Shown: positions 1 to 7,793 of the stretch, piece after piece
Numbering within the stretch: the first letter of the stretch is position 1
How the letters are laid out: each line of letters begins with the position of its first letter
NCBI RefSeq assembly: GCF_021545335.1
Contig: NZ_CP089312.1
Location: forward strand, 3,658,001 to 3,722,000
Length of the DNA: 64,000 bases
DNA from: Streptomyces sp. GQFP
GTDB taxonomy: Bacteria > Actinomycetota > Actinomycetes > Streptomycetales > Streptomycetaceae
Direction of reading: 5' to 3'
Made by a program: the position numbers and the translations under genes
Notes under the pieces: model-generated
The model's input: only the letters and a program-made list of their open reading frames with translations
Database searches by the model: none
Told to the model about the DNA's origin: nothing

Positions 1-307
1 GCAACTCGGTCAGCAGCGTGGCACCGAGCCCGGTACCCCAGTGCTCGCGGGCGACGGCGATCGTCTGTACGTCGGCCACGTCACCGGCGGCGGCAAGCCC
101 CCCGTACCCGATGATCCGCCGACTCCCGTCCGCGCTCTCGTCCTCGGCGACGAAGTACCGCCGGGTCGCCTCCGGTCCCCGCGCGTGGGCGAGGTCCGAC
201 CAGAACATGCCCCGGGACCAGGCGTCCTCGGGGAAGAGGTCCTTCTCCAGCTCCAGCACGGGCTCGATGTCCCACCAGCGCATCTCGCGCAGCACGGCAG
301 TCGTCAC
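1..307 (-). CDS. rimI: RimI-like ribosomal protein S18 alanine N-acetyltransferase (partial)
   Basis: GNAT-fold acetyltransferase that acetylates the N-terminal alanine of ribosomal protein S18. Only the first 102 codons are present; the gene runs off the left edge. Read from GTG at 307, the protein begins with the RimI pattern (REMRWWDIEPVLELEKDLFP), then EDAWS and, near the cut, VQTIAVAREHWGTGLGATLL. That last stretch holds the acetyl-CoA loop (here R-x-x-W-G-x-G-x-G). Its GTG start overlaps the tsaB stop by 4 nt (GTGA), so the two are probably translationally coupled. A rimI-tsaB pair is the usual actinobacterial arrangement. Confidence 0.88.
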   Translation of the reverse strand, partial: MTTAVLREMRWWDIEPVLELEKDLFPEDAWSRGMFWSDLAHARGPEATRRYFVAEDESADGSRRIIGYGGLAAAGDVADVQTIAVAREHWGTGLGATLLTEL

Positions 308-972
308 TTGGGGGTGACCACCTTGTAGTTCTTGGGGACCTGGGCGTCGGGGCGGCGCAGGTAGAGGGGCCGGGGTGCGGGGAGTTCGACGCCCGCCGCC
401 AGCCGTTCGGCGGCCAGGGCGGCGAGGGCCGCGGCGGAGACGTGCTCGGGCCCGTGCGCGTCCGGGAAGGTGTCCGGGTAGAGCAGGGCGCCCGCGCCGA
501 CGGCCGGCAGGCCCGCGACCTGGTCGGCAATGTCCGCCGGCCGGTCGACGGACGGCTCCGTCACCCTCGTACGGGAGTCGCTGTAGCGCGCCCAGTAGAC
601 CTCTTTGCGGCGGGCGTCGGTCGCCACGACGAAGGGGCCGCCCCCTGTGGCCTCCTCGACCTCGGCGGCGTACGCGAGGCCGTCCAGCGTGCAGACGCCG
701 TGGACGGGGACGCCGAGCGCCAGCCCGAAGGTGTCGGCGGTCATCAGGCCGACGCGCAGGCCTGTGTAGGGGCCGGGGCCGATGCCGACGACGACACCGG
801 TGACGGCGTCGAGGCCCGTGCCCGCCTCGGCGAGGACCCGGTCGACGGCGGGCAGCAACAGTTCCCCGTGCCGGCGCGCGTCGACCTGGCTCGACGCGGC
901 GACGACGGCCGTCCCGTCGTGCAGGGCGACCGTGACGGCCGGGGTGGCGGTATCCAGAGCGAGCAAGAGCAC
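304..972 (-). CDS. tsaB: TsaB, t6A tRNA modification scaffold protein
   Basis: TsaB (YeaZ) pairs with TsaD and TsaE to make the threonylcarbamoyl-adenosine (t6A) modification of ANN-decoding tRNAs. The 222-residue protein starts MLLLALDTATPAVTVALHDG, the ASKHA-fold opening typical of TsaB. It continues with GIGPGPYTGLRVGL (about residues 66-80), the conserved glycine-rich TsaB motif, and DARRKEVYWARY. Its length fits the family. It overlaps rimI by 4 nt downstream. tsaE lies 1 kb upstream on the same strand, separated by an intruding plus-strand gene and a small iron-box gene. Confidence 0.93.
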   Translation of the reverse strand: MLLLALDTATPAVTVALHDGTAVVAASSQVDARRHGELLLPAVDRVLAEAGTGLDAVTGVVVGIGPGPYTGLRVGLMTADTFGLALGVPVHGVCTLDGLAYAAEVEEATGGGPFVVATDARRKEVYWARYSDSRTRVTEPSVDRPADIADQVAGLPAVGAGALLYPDTFPDAHGPEHVSAAALAALAAERLAAGVELPAPRPLYLRRPDAQVPKNYKVVTPK

Positions 973-1082
973 GCGAACAGCCTACGGCGCCCGCGCCCCC
1001 CGTACGGCCGCCCCGGTCGGCGGTACGGCTGCTGCTACCGTCGCCACAAAACGGGACGTACGAGACGAAGAGGTGGGCGCCG

Positions 1083-1646
1083 GTGACCAGGAGCAGCTCG
1101 GGATTCGTGGCCGGGCTCACCGTGGCGGCCCTCGCCACGGTCGGCGTCCTCGCCTACCAGGCCTCCGCGAACGCCCCGCGCCCGGAGGCCGAGCGCCTGT
1201 CCTCCTCGACTCCGGTGACGACCTCGAAGGTCCCCCGGGACACCCGGCACCCCGACGCCCTGCCACGCGGCACCGGCAAGGGCAAGCGGGTCGTGTACTC
1301 CCTGGACGACGATCGGGTGTGGATCGTCGCCACGAACAACAAGGTGCTCCGCACCTTCACCGTCACACCCGGCACGGTCGACCCGGCACCGGGCAGCTAC
1401 CTGGTCACGTCCCGCTCGAACTCCATCACGGGCACCGACGGCACCCCGATCGAGCACGTGGTCCGCTTCACGGGCGTGGACGGCGTGGCCATCGGCTTCA
1501 GCGCGGCGGTGGACAACTCGGCTCCACAAACACAACCAGAACCGGACCCAGAAATGCGCACAGGCGGCATCCGGGAAACCCGCCCGGACGGAACCGCGAT
1601 GTGGGAGTTCGCAACGATCGGAGAAAGGGTCGTAGTAATCCACTGA
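1083..1646 (+). CDS. Secreted L,D-transpeptidase-fold protein lacking the catalytic Cys
   Basis: 187 residues from GTG. An N-terminal hydrophobic segment (SGFVAGLTVAALATVGVLAYQ) suggests a signal peptide or anchor, followed by a short linker. Residues about 62-187 read like a YkuD L,D-transpeptidase domain: a beta-strand pair (VVYSLDDDRVWIVA), VTPGTVDPAPGSYLV in the 'TPxGxY' position, then GGIRETRPDGTAMWEF and GERVVVI at the end. In active enzymes the last block is S-x-G-C-[IV]-R; here the catalytic Cys position is Gly, and no His-Gly precedes it (IGFSAA). It is therefore probably a non-catalytic, substrate-binding or degenerate member. It converges on the small iron-box gene. Confidence 0.7.
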   Translation: MTRSSSGFVAGLTVAALATVGVLAYQASANAPRPEAERLSSSTPVTTSKVPRDTRHPDALPRGTGKGKRVVYSLDDDRVWIVATNNKVLRTFTVTPGTVDPAPGSYLVTSRSNSITGTDGTPIEHVVRFTGVDGVAIGFSAAVDNSAPQTQPEPDPEMRTGGIRETRPDGTAMWEFATIGERVVVIH

Positions 1647-1669
1647 AGGGGGGCGCAGCCCCACCTTCA

Positions 1670-1715
1670 GGGGCGCGGGGAACTGCGCGACCAGCCACGA
1701 CGGCGCCGCAGCCAA
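1670..1715 (+). repeat. Dispersed intergenic repeat, copy 1 of 4
   Basis: Begins GGGGCGCGGGGAACTGCGCG and continues accagccacgacgg. Near-identical copies start at 49041, 52073 and 52756, all in plus orientation. Each follows a short run such as ccttcagg or cgaaagg that can fold back on the GGGGCG start. This copy lies between convergent genes. It is a Streptomyces-type dispersed intergenic element of unknown function. Confidence 0.8.
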
Positions 1716-1719
1716 ACGC

Positions 1720-1875
1720 TCAAGCAGCTTTGGGCCGCTGCTGGAGGGGCGCGTCCGGCACACGCGGGGGCGTGGACACCGCACGGGCGGCCGCGCCCGC
1801 AGCCAACAGCTCACGCATGGACACCCCGGAAACCGCGCGGCGCTTGGGCGCAGACGTGCTCTCGGTAGCCGACAT
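1720..1875 (-). CDS. Small conserved-looking protein behind an iron box
   Basis: 51 codons from ATG at 1875, with a textbook AGGAGG ribosome-binding site 6 nt upstream. The product starts MSATESTSAPKRRAVSGVS, continues MRELLAAGAAARAVSTPP and ends LQQRPKAA. It is basic and alanine-rich, with no signal peptide, Cys pairs or membrane segment. I recognise no domain and assign no function. A palindromic iron-box-like site lies about 30 bp upstream, so it is probably iron-regulated. The strong RBS, clean start and regulatory site argue that it is real despite its size. Confidence 0.65.
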   Translation of the reverse strand: MSATESTSAPKRRAVSGVSMRELLAAGAAARAVSTPPRVPDAPLQQRPKAA

Positions 1876-1907
1876 GGACGCCTCCTGAGGTCCGGGGGCG
1901 GACGTAG

Positions 1908-1926
1908 TTAGGTAAACCTAACCACG
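1908..1926 (-). promoter_or_regulatory. DmdR/IdeR-type iron box
   Basis: The plus-strand 19-mer ttaggtaaacctaaccacg matches the IdeR/DmdR consensus TWAGGTWAGSCTWACCTWA at 15 of 19 positions. It contains a dyad of 7-bp arms (GTTAGGT-AA-ACCTAAC, 1907-1922). It lies 33-51 bp upstream of the small ORF start at 1875, where a repressor would block its promoter. tsaE ends at 2018, so the site sits between tsaE and the small gene. Confidence 0.65.
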
Positions 1927-2017
1927 AACTGGATACCATGTGACCACGCGCAAGACACCCAACGCAACATCTTGCCGACCGATTGTCGGAACATTCACGC
2001 AAACGTTCGTCCGGCGC

Positions 2018-2566
2018 TCAGATCAAGCTGAGGTCAACCGCCGCCCACCGCTCCCCCACCCCCGTGAGGGTGACGTGCCGCACCTCGTCGGTGGTGTCGC
2101 CGACAGCCCGGTGGATCAGCAGATGCAGCCGGTCGTCAGTCAGCTCCTCGACCTTGCCCTCGCCCCACTCCACGACGATCACGGACTCGGGCAGCGAGAC
2201 GTCGAGGTCGAGGTCCTCCATGTCGTCGAGACCGCCGCCCAGCCGGTACGCGTCCACGTGGACGAGCGGCGGGCCGTCGCCGAGGGAGGGGTGGACGCGG
2301 GCGATCACGAAGGTGGGCGAGGTGACGGCACCCCGGACCCCGAGCCCCTCGCCGAGCCCGCGCGTCAGCGTCGTCTTGCCCGCGCCCAGCTCACCGGTGA
2401 GCATCACGAGGTCGCCGGCCCGCAGGAGCTTGGCGAGCCGGAGACCCAGGTCCCGCATCTCGTCAGGCGAGTCGACGACGAGTTCGAAGGAGTGACCGGA
2501 GGACTGAGGGGCCGGGGAGGACAAGGGGGACTCAGCCTGGTTGTGCGCTGCCGCTGGTGCTTCCAT
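2018..2566 (-). CDS. tsaE: TsaE, ATPase for t6A tRNA modification
   Basis: P-loop ATPase (YjeE family) that drives the TsaB-TsaD complex during t6A synthesis. Walker A is GELGAGKTTL (about residues 58-67). It is followed by the family blocks SPTFVIARVH and HVDAYRLGGG, and VVEWGEGK near the C-terminus. I chose ATG at 2566 (MEAPAAAHNQ, 182 residues); an in-frame GTG at 2599 would add 11 residues. The start lies inside the end of the upstream hydrolase gene (35-bp overlap), implying one transcript with it. Confidence 0.9.
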   Translation of the reverse strand: MEAPAAAHNQAESPLSSPAPQSSGHSFELVVDSPDEMRDLGLRLAKLLRAGDLVMLTGELGAGKTTLTRGLGEGLGVRGAVTSPTFVIARVHPSLGDGPPLVHVDAYRLGGGLDDMEDLDLDVSLPESVIVVEWGEGKVEELTDDRLHLLIHRAVGDTTDEVRHVTLTGVGERWAAVDLSLI

Positions 2567-3791
2567 AACCGGAAACGGTAGCCCCTGTCGGCACGGCACC
2601 CGCGCGGGTGAGCAGGTCGGCGAGCCGGTCGGTGACGACCTCCGGGTGCTCCAGCATCACCAGGTGCCCGGCGTCCGGCACGAGGACCAGTTCGGCGTCC
2701 GGCAGCAGGTCGGCCATGGCCTCGCTGTGCTCGCTGGGCGTGACGAGGTCGCCGACCCCGGCCAGCACCAGCACGGGCAGGTCCTTGAAGTGGCCGAGGG
2801 CCTCGGTCTTGTCGTGCTCGGTGAAGGCCGGGTAGAACTCGGCGACGACATCGATGGGCGTGCCCTCGATCATCCGTTCGGCGAACCGGGCGACGGCGGG
2901 GTCGACGTCCCTCGACGAGAACGAGTACCGCTTGATGATCCCGGCGAAGAGATCGGTGGTGGCCCGGCGCCCCCGCTCGACCCACTCGGCCTGCTGCCCC
3001 AACGCCTTCAGTATGCCGGGCAGCACCCGCCGTACGGCGTTCACGCCCGCGACGGGCAGCCCGAAGTTGACCTCGCCGAGCCGCCCGGACGACGTACCGA
3101 CGAAGGCGACCGCGACGACCCGCTCCCGTACGACGTCCGGGAACTGGTCGGCGAAGGCCATGACGGTCATCCCGCCCATGGAGTGCCCGACGAGCACGAT
3201 CGGCCCCTCGGGCACGGCGGCGTCGAGGACGGCCTTCAGGTCCTGCCCGAGCTGGTCGATGGTGACGGGCGTGCCGTCGTTGACCTGGGCGGCGCCGCGC
3301 CCGGACCGGCCGTGGCTGCGCTGGTCCCAGTACACGCTCCGTACGACCCCGCGCAGGGCGGCCCGCTGGAAGTGCCAGGAGTCCTGGTTGAGGCAGTATC
3401 CGTGGCTGAAGACGACGGTGACGGGGGCCGGGGCCTTGCGCCCGAAGAGGCGGCGCCGGCGCGGGGTGAGAGCGGGCGCGGCAGCCGGGTCGACGTCGTC
3501 GACCTCGTAGTACAGCTCGGTGCCGTCGTCGGCGTACGCCTTGCCCGGAGTGCCGCGCAGCGAGCCGTACGGGCCCGTCGAGTCGAGCGCGAGCCGCGCC
3601 CTCTCGCGCATCCCGCGTCCCACGGTCATCCGCTCGACGGCGACACCCGCGGCGGCACCGGCGGCCACCACTCCTATGGCGACGCCGACGATGCCGGTCG
3701 CCCGGCGCCAGTTCCCGGCCGACCCACCCGTGACGGAGGCCACGGCCGCCGTGGCGGCGCTCGCGACGACCTCCGCACTGCTCTCGCTCAC
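2532..3791 (-). CDS. Membrane-anchored alpha/beta hydrolase
   Basis: 419 residues. A glycine/alanine-rich hydrophobic stretch near residues 30-55 (ATGIVGVAIGVVAAGAAAGVAV) is probably an N-terminal anchor. The hydrolase fold follows: oxyanion region FSHGYCLNQ, nucleophile elbow GHSMGG (Ser about 203), acid region GVGDLVTPSEH (about 347) and catalytic His in AGHLVMLEHP (about 377). The substrate is not evident. It sits between alr and tsaE on the minus strand and overlaps tsaE. An alr-hydrolase-tsaE order is common in Streptomyces. Confidence 0.85.
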   Translation of the reverse strand: MSESSAEVVASAATAAVASVTGGSAGNWRRATGIVGVAIGVVAAGAAAGVAVERMTVGRGMRERARLALDSTGPYGSLRGTPGKAYADDGTELYYEVDDVDPAAAPALTPRRRRLFGRKAPAPVTVVFSHGYCLNQDSWHFQRAALRGVVRSVYWDQRSHGRSGRGAAQVNDGTPVTIDQLGQDLKAVLDAAVPEGPIVLVGHSMGGMTVMAFADQFPDVVRERVVAVAFVGTSSGRLGEVNFGLPVAGVNAVRRVLPGILKALGQQAEWVERGRRATTDLFAGIIKRYSFSSRDVDPAVARFAERMIEGTPIDVVAEFYPAFTEHDKTEALGHFKDLPVLVLAGVGDLVTPSEHSEAMADLLPDAELVLVPDAGHLVMLEHPEVVTDRLADLLTRAGAVPTGATVSGYGSTSGSAQPG

Positions 3792-3909
3792 GTACTGCTC
3801 CTCGCTGAAGTAACTCTGGAATAACTGAGTGACTGATGGGGCTGCTGCCGGGGTGACTCGTGCCGCCGGCCAATGAGACCTTCAGCCCTTCGGCCGACCA
3901 CTCGGGCGA

Positions 3910-5097
3910 CTACCCCTCTTGTTGCTCATTCACGTAGACGCGGGGCACTCGGGTTCCGATGCGCGTGACGATTTCGTACGCGATCGTCCCGGCCGCCTGT
4001 GCCCAGTCCTCGGCGGTGGGCTCGCCGCGGTCGCCGGGCCCGAAGAGCAGAACCTCCGCACCGGCCTCGGGCTCGTCGCCCCCCAGATCTACGACGAACT
4101 GGTCCATGGCGACCCGCCCGGCCACGGTCCGCCACTTGCCGCCGATCAGTACGGGACCGGTACCGGAGGCGTGGCGCGGGATGCCGTCCGCGTAGCCCAC
4201 GGGCACCAGGCCGAGGGTGGTGGCGCCGGGGGTGACGTAGTGGTGCCCGTAACTGACGCCGTGGCCGCCCGGTACGTGCTTGACCAGCGCGAGCGAGGCG
4301 GCCAGCGTCATCACGGGACGCAGCCCCAGGTCGGCGGAGGTCCCGATCTCAGGACTCGGCGAGATGCCGTAGACGGCCACCCCCGTCCGTACGAGGTCGA
4401 AGTGCGTGTCCGGACGGCTGAGCACGGCGGGCGAGTTGGCGAGATGCCGTACCTCGGGCCGCAGTCCGTGCCGTTCGGCGTACGCGACCATGTCGTGGAA
4501 GCGGGTGAGCTGGGCGTCGATGGAGGGGTGGTCGGGTTCGTCGGCGCAGGCGAGATGGGACCAGAGCCCGGTGACCCGGATCAGCCCGTCCCGCTCGGCG
4601 CGCAGGGCCGCGGCGACGAGCGCGCACCAGTCGTCCCCCGGCTGACACCCACCACGCCCGAGCCCGGTGTCGGCCTTGAGCTGCACACGAGCGGGCCGAT
4701 GGGCGACAGCGGCAGCCTCGACAACCTCCCGCAGGGCCCACATCCCACCCACCGACACATCGATGTCGGCCTCGATGGCGGCCTGCCAGGGCCCGCCGGG
4801 CGTCCAGAGCCAGCACATGATCCGGACATCGCGAGGAATCCCGGAGGTCGGCTGCCGGAGGGCGAGCGCCTCCTCGGGCGTGGCGGTGCCGAGCCACTCC
4901 GCACCCGCCTCGACGGCCGCCCGGGCACACCGGAGCGCCCCGTGGCCGTACGCGTCGGACTTGACGACGGCCATCAGGGCCGCGCCGCGCGCGCGGGCGC
5001 GCAGGGTCCGTACGTTGGCCCGCAGGGCGGCCAGATCGATCTCGGCGCGGGCACGCAGGGTTGCGGGAGGCGGGGCTGCTGTCTCACTCATGCTCAT
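3910..5097 (-). CDS. alr: Alanine racemase
   Basis: PLP enzyme converting L-alanine to D-alanine for peptidoglycan. The 395-residue length is normal. The PLP lysine lies in MAVVKSDAYGHG (about residue 45). RHLANSPAVL and the catalytic Tyr region (VSYGHHYVTPG, about 283) are present, as is PVGYADGIPR. GGGAGCGCC just before ATG 5097 gives a good ribosome-binding site. An in-frame ATG two codons later is an alternative. It lies just downstream of an L,D-transpeptidase gene, fitting a wall-synthesis neighbourhood. Confidence 0.95.
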   Translation of the reverse strand: MSMSETAAPPPATLRARAEIDLAALRANVRTLRARARGAALMAVVKSDAYGHGALRCARAAVEAGAEWLGTATPEEALALRQPTSGIPRDVRIMCWLWTPGGPWQAAIEADIDVSVGGMWALREVVEAAAVAHRPARVQLKADTGLGRGGCQPGDDWCALVAAALRAERDGLIRVTGLWSHLACADEPDHPSIDAQLTRFHDMVAYAERHGLRPEVRHLANSPAVLSRPDTHFDLVRTGVAVYGISPSPEIGTSADLGLRPVMTLAASLALVKHVPGGHGVSYGHHYVTPGATTLGLVPVGYADGIPRHASGTGPVLIGGKWRTVAGRVAMDQFVVDLGGDEPEAGAEVLLFGPGDRGEPTAEDWAQAAGTIAYEIVTRIGTRVPRVYVNEQQEG

Positions 5098-5140
5098 GGC
5101 GCTCCCAGTGTCTCAGAGGGACTCAGGAGCACGGTGGCGC

Positions 5141-6082
5141 CTACCCCGCGGCCCGCCGTCCCCACACGTAGACCCGGTCGCCGGTCTTCAGCACGCTCCA
5201 CAGCTTCCGTGCGTCGGCGAGCCGCATATTGACGCAGCCCATGGAGCCGACGGTGGTGTAGATGCTGCCGTAGACGGCATGGAAGGCCTGGCCGCCGCTG
5301 AAGAACTGGGAGTAGGGCATGGGGGTGTCGTAGAGGGTCGAGTGATGGTTCTTGTGCTTCCAGTACACCTTGTGCCACCCGCCCCGGGTCGCGTACCCGG
5401 CCCGCCCGGTCCGGACGGGCACAGGCGCGTAGACGACCTTCTTCCCCTTCTGCACCCAGGTCAGCTGCCGCCCGAGATCGACACAGGTGACACGGTAGGT
5501 CCGTACGGGGCACTTGCCGGCGGCGTTCGGGTTCTTCCGCGCGGACAGCAACTGCATCCGGGACCAGGTGACGGGCCCCGCGAACCCGATCGCGGGCTTG
5601 ATCTTGTGCTTGAGCTGGAACGCGCGGATGGCCCGGCAGTCGGCGGCGGACTGCTTCCCGTCCACCTTCAGCTTCAGCCAGTACTCGACCTGCCGCTGAT
5701 AGGGCCCGGTGAGCTTGGAGCAGGCGACTTTGCGAGCGGCGTCATTCAGAGGCACGTACTCGATGAGGTCGTACGTCCCCTGCAAGGCGTCGGCCGGCTC
5801 GACGGCGTCCTCTTTCTTGGACGGGGTGTAGACCTGCGGGGCAAGCACCTGGTCCGGGGTGTCGAAGGACCAGGGCTGGGAGGGGGCGGGGCGTACGCCG
5901 GGGACGAGGTCGCCCATGGGGCCGGGAGCGGGACCGGGGCCGGAGGCGAGGCCGGGAGCGGGGGCGGAGCCGGGGGCGGGAGCGGGTGGCGCGGGGACCG
6001 CGACGGCGGGGCCGACGGGCAGCACGGCCACCGCGACCAGCAGCGCGGTGAGCCCTCGGGACAGGAAAGGTCGACTGATCAT
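5141..6082 (-). CDS. Secreted L,D-transpeptidase with peptidoglycan-binding-like domain
   Basis: 313 residues. Signal peptide at the N-terminus (GLTALLVAVAVLPVGPAVAVPAP), then a Pro/Gly/Ala-rich linker (about 28-70). A central peptidoglycan-binding-like helical domain follows (AIRAFQLKHKIKPAIGFAGP). The C-terminal YkuD domain carries the His region (FHAVYGSIYTTVGS) and the catalytic Cys in SMGCVNMRLADARKLW. It would form 3-3 cross-links in peptidoglycan outside the membrane. The intact GCVNM motif contrasts with the Cys-less relative at 1083-1646. Confidence 0.9.
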   Translation of the reverse strand: MISRPFLSRGLTALLVAVAVLPVGPAVAVPAPPAPAPGSAPAPGLASGPGPAPGPMGDLVPGVRPAPSQPWSFDTPDQVLAPQVYTPSKKEDAVEPADALQGTYDLIEYVPLNDAARKVACSKLTGPYQRQVEYWLKLKVDGKQSAADCRAIRAFQLKHKIKPAIGFAGPVTWSRMQLLSARKNPNAAGKCPVRTYRVTCVDLGRQLTWVQKGKKVVYAPVPVRTGRAGYATRGGWHKVYWKHKNHHSTLYDTPMPYSQFFSGGQAFHAVYGSIYTTVGSMGCVNMRLADARKLWSVLKTGDRVYVWGRRAAG

Positions 6083-6151
6083 GCGATCAGGAGAACGCGG
6101 GGTTGACGCCTCCTGGGTTAGCCGCGCGGCGGGGTCACCCGACCGTGCGCC

Positions 6152-7600
6152 TCAAACGCCCCGCACATCCCGCACATCCCGCCAGGCCTTCCCCACCCCC
6201 TCCGCCACATCCTGCGCCCCCACCGGCGCCCCCTCTGCCGCCAGCCTCCCTGCCAGCCCGTGCAGATACGCCCCCACACTCCCCGCGTCCACCGCCGAGA
6301 GCCCCGCCGCCAGCAAGGACCCGCACAACCCCGACAGCACGTCCCCACTGCCGGCGGTCGCCAGCCACCCCGTACCGGTCGGGTTGACCCGTACGGGACC
6401 CCCCGCCGGGCCGGCGACCAGCGTGGTCGAGCCCTTGAGCAGGACGGTCGCGCCGTAGCGGGCGGCGAGTTCACGCACGGACGACAACCGGGCACCCTCG
6501 ACCTCCGCCCGGGTCACGCCGAGCAACGCGGCGGCCTCACCAGCGTGCGGAGTCATCAGCGTCGGCGCTGTACGCCCCCGCACCGTCTCCCGGTCCGCGA
6601 GCCGCAACCCGTCCGCGTCGATCAGCACGGGTACGTCCGCCTCCAGCACCTCGGCGACCGTCGCGGCGTCCTCCCCGGCCCCGGGCCCGACCACCCACGC
6701 CTGCACACGCCCCGCCTTGTGCGGCCCCTGGTCGGACACGAGCGCCTCGGGAAAGCGGGCGATGACCGCGTCGGCGGCCGGGCCCACGTACCGCACGGCT
6801 CCGGCGCCGCCGCGCAGCGCCCCGGCGACGGCGAGCACGGCGGCCCCGGGATACCTGGCCGAACCCGCCGCGATCCCGACGACCCCCCGCCGGTACTTGT
6901 CGCTCTCGCCTCCGGGCACCGGCAACAGCCGGGCGACGTCGGCGTGCTGCAACGCCTCCAGCTCGGTCCGCTCGGGCAGCACCTCGCCGAGGCCGATGTC
7001 GACGAGCCGTACCGTCCCGGCGTACTCGCGCGCGGGGTCGATGAGCAGCCCCGGCTTGTGGGTCCCGAAGGTGACGGTCAGATCGGCCCGGATCGCCGTC
7101 CCCCGCACCTCACCGCTGTCGGCGTCGACCCCACTGGGCAGATCGACGGCGACCACAGCGGCCCGCGACTCCCGCACAGCCTCCACGAGCGGCAGGACAT
7201 CATCCCGAAGCCCACCCCGCCCACCGATCCCGACGATGCCGTCGAGGACGAGGTCGGCGCGATGGATCACCTGTTCGGCAGTATCGGCGCCCACGACCGT
7301 CCCGCCCGCCCGCCGCAACGCCGCAAGCCCTCCGGCGTGCGCGCGCTCCGGCACGAGCAGCACCGCGGTCACGCCCGCCCCACGCCGGGCGAGCCGGGCC
7401 CCGGCGTACAAGGCGTCGCCGCCGTTGTCACCGCTGCCGACGAGCAGGACGACCCGCGTCCCGTACACCCGCCCCATCAACTGCCCACAGGCGACGGCCA
7501 GTCCGGCCGCCGCACGCTGCATGAGCGCACCCTCCGGCAAACGTGCCATCAGCTCACGCTCGGCCGCCCGTACCGTCTCCACGCTGTACGCAGTTCGCAT
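6152..7600 (-). CDS. nnr: Bifunctional NAD(P)HX epimerase/dehydratase
   Basis: Repairs hydrated NADH/NADPH. The N-terminal YjeF domain (about 1-210) epimerises NAD(P)HX: VVLLVGSGDNGGDALYAGARL and AVVAVDLPSGVDAD. The C-terminal ADP-dependent dehydratase (about 220-482) shows LMTPHAGEAAALLG, LLKGSTTLVAGP and ATAGSGDVLSGLCG. I chose ATG at 7600 (MRTAYSVETVRAAE, 482 residues), where the epimerase homology begins and GGGAG lies 10 nt upstream; the open frame extends further 5'. It is divergent from the nSTAND gene across a 145-bp intergenic gap. Confidence 0.93.
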   Translation of the reverse strand: MRTAYSVETVRAAERELMARLPEGALMQRAAAGLAVACGQLMGRVYGTRVVLLVGSGDNGGDALYAGARLARRGAGVTAVLLVPERAHAGGLAALRRAGGTVVGADTAEQVIHRADLVLDGIVGIGGRGGLRDDVLPLVEAVRESRAAVVAVDLPSGVDADSGEVRGTAIRADLTVTFGTHKPGLLIDPAREYAGTVRLVDIGLGEVLPERTELEALQHADVARLLPVPGGESDKYRRGVVGIAAGSARYPGAAVLAVAGALRGGAGAVRYVGPAADAVIARFPEALVSDQGPHKAGRVQAWVVGPGAGEDAATVAEVLEADVPVLIDADGLRLADRETVRGRTAPTLMTPHAGEAAALLGVTRAEVEGARLSSVRELAARYGATVLLKGSTTLVAGPAGGPVRVNPTGTGWLATAGSGDVLSGLCGSLLAAGLSAVDAGSVGAYLHGLAGRLAAEGAPVGAQDVAEGVGKAWRDVRDVRGV

Positions 7601-7745
7601 ACGCCGAGTCTCCCGTACCGTCGTCCATCCGTCCGTATTCACCAAATCCATACAGCGACCGTCTGGTCACGGACCGTCCGCATCTTCACACTTTTTCCCA
7701 CGACACACGGCACGACGCATGTGCCAAGGGAATCGGGGGATCCCC

Positions 7746-7793
7746 ATGGACGGACAGCTGACCGCGTTGCCGACGACGGTGGCCGCCTTATGA
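7746..7793 (+). CDS. Leader ORF ending in a TTA codon, upstream of the nSTAND gene
   Basis: A 15-codon ORF (MDGQLTALPTTVAAL). It has a good ribosome-binding site: GGGGGA at 7735-7740, five nt before ATG 7746. Its last sense codon is TTA (7788-7790), the rare bldA-read leucine codon of Streptomyces. Its TGA (7791-7793) overlaps the ATG of the next gene (7790-7792). The downstream gene has only a weak Shine-Dalgarno of its own, so coupling through this leader is plausible. Whether it is translated is inference. Confidence 0.4.
   Translation: MDGQLTALPTTVAAL

Noticed and set aside
6260..7789. Upstream extension of the nSTAND frame
   Set aside because: It is antisense to the clearly real nnr gene and has shadow-like Arg/Pro/His composition.
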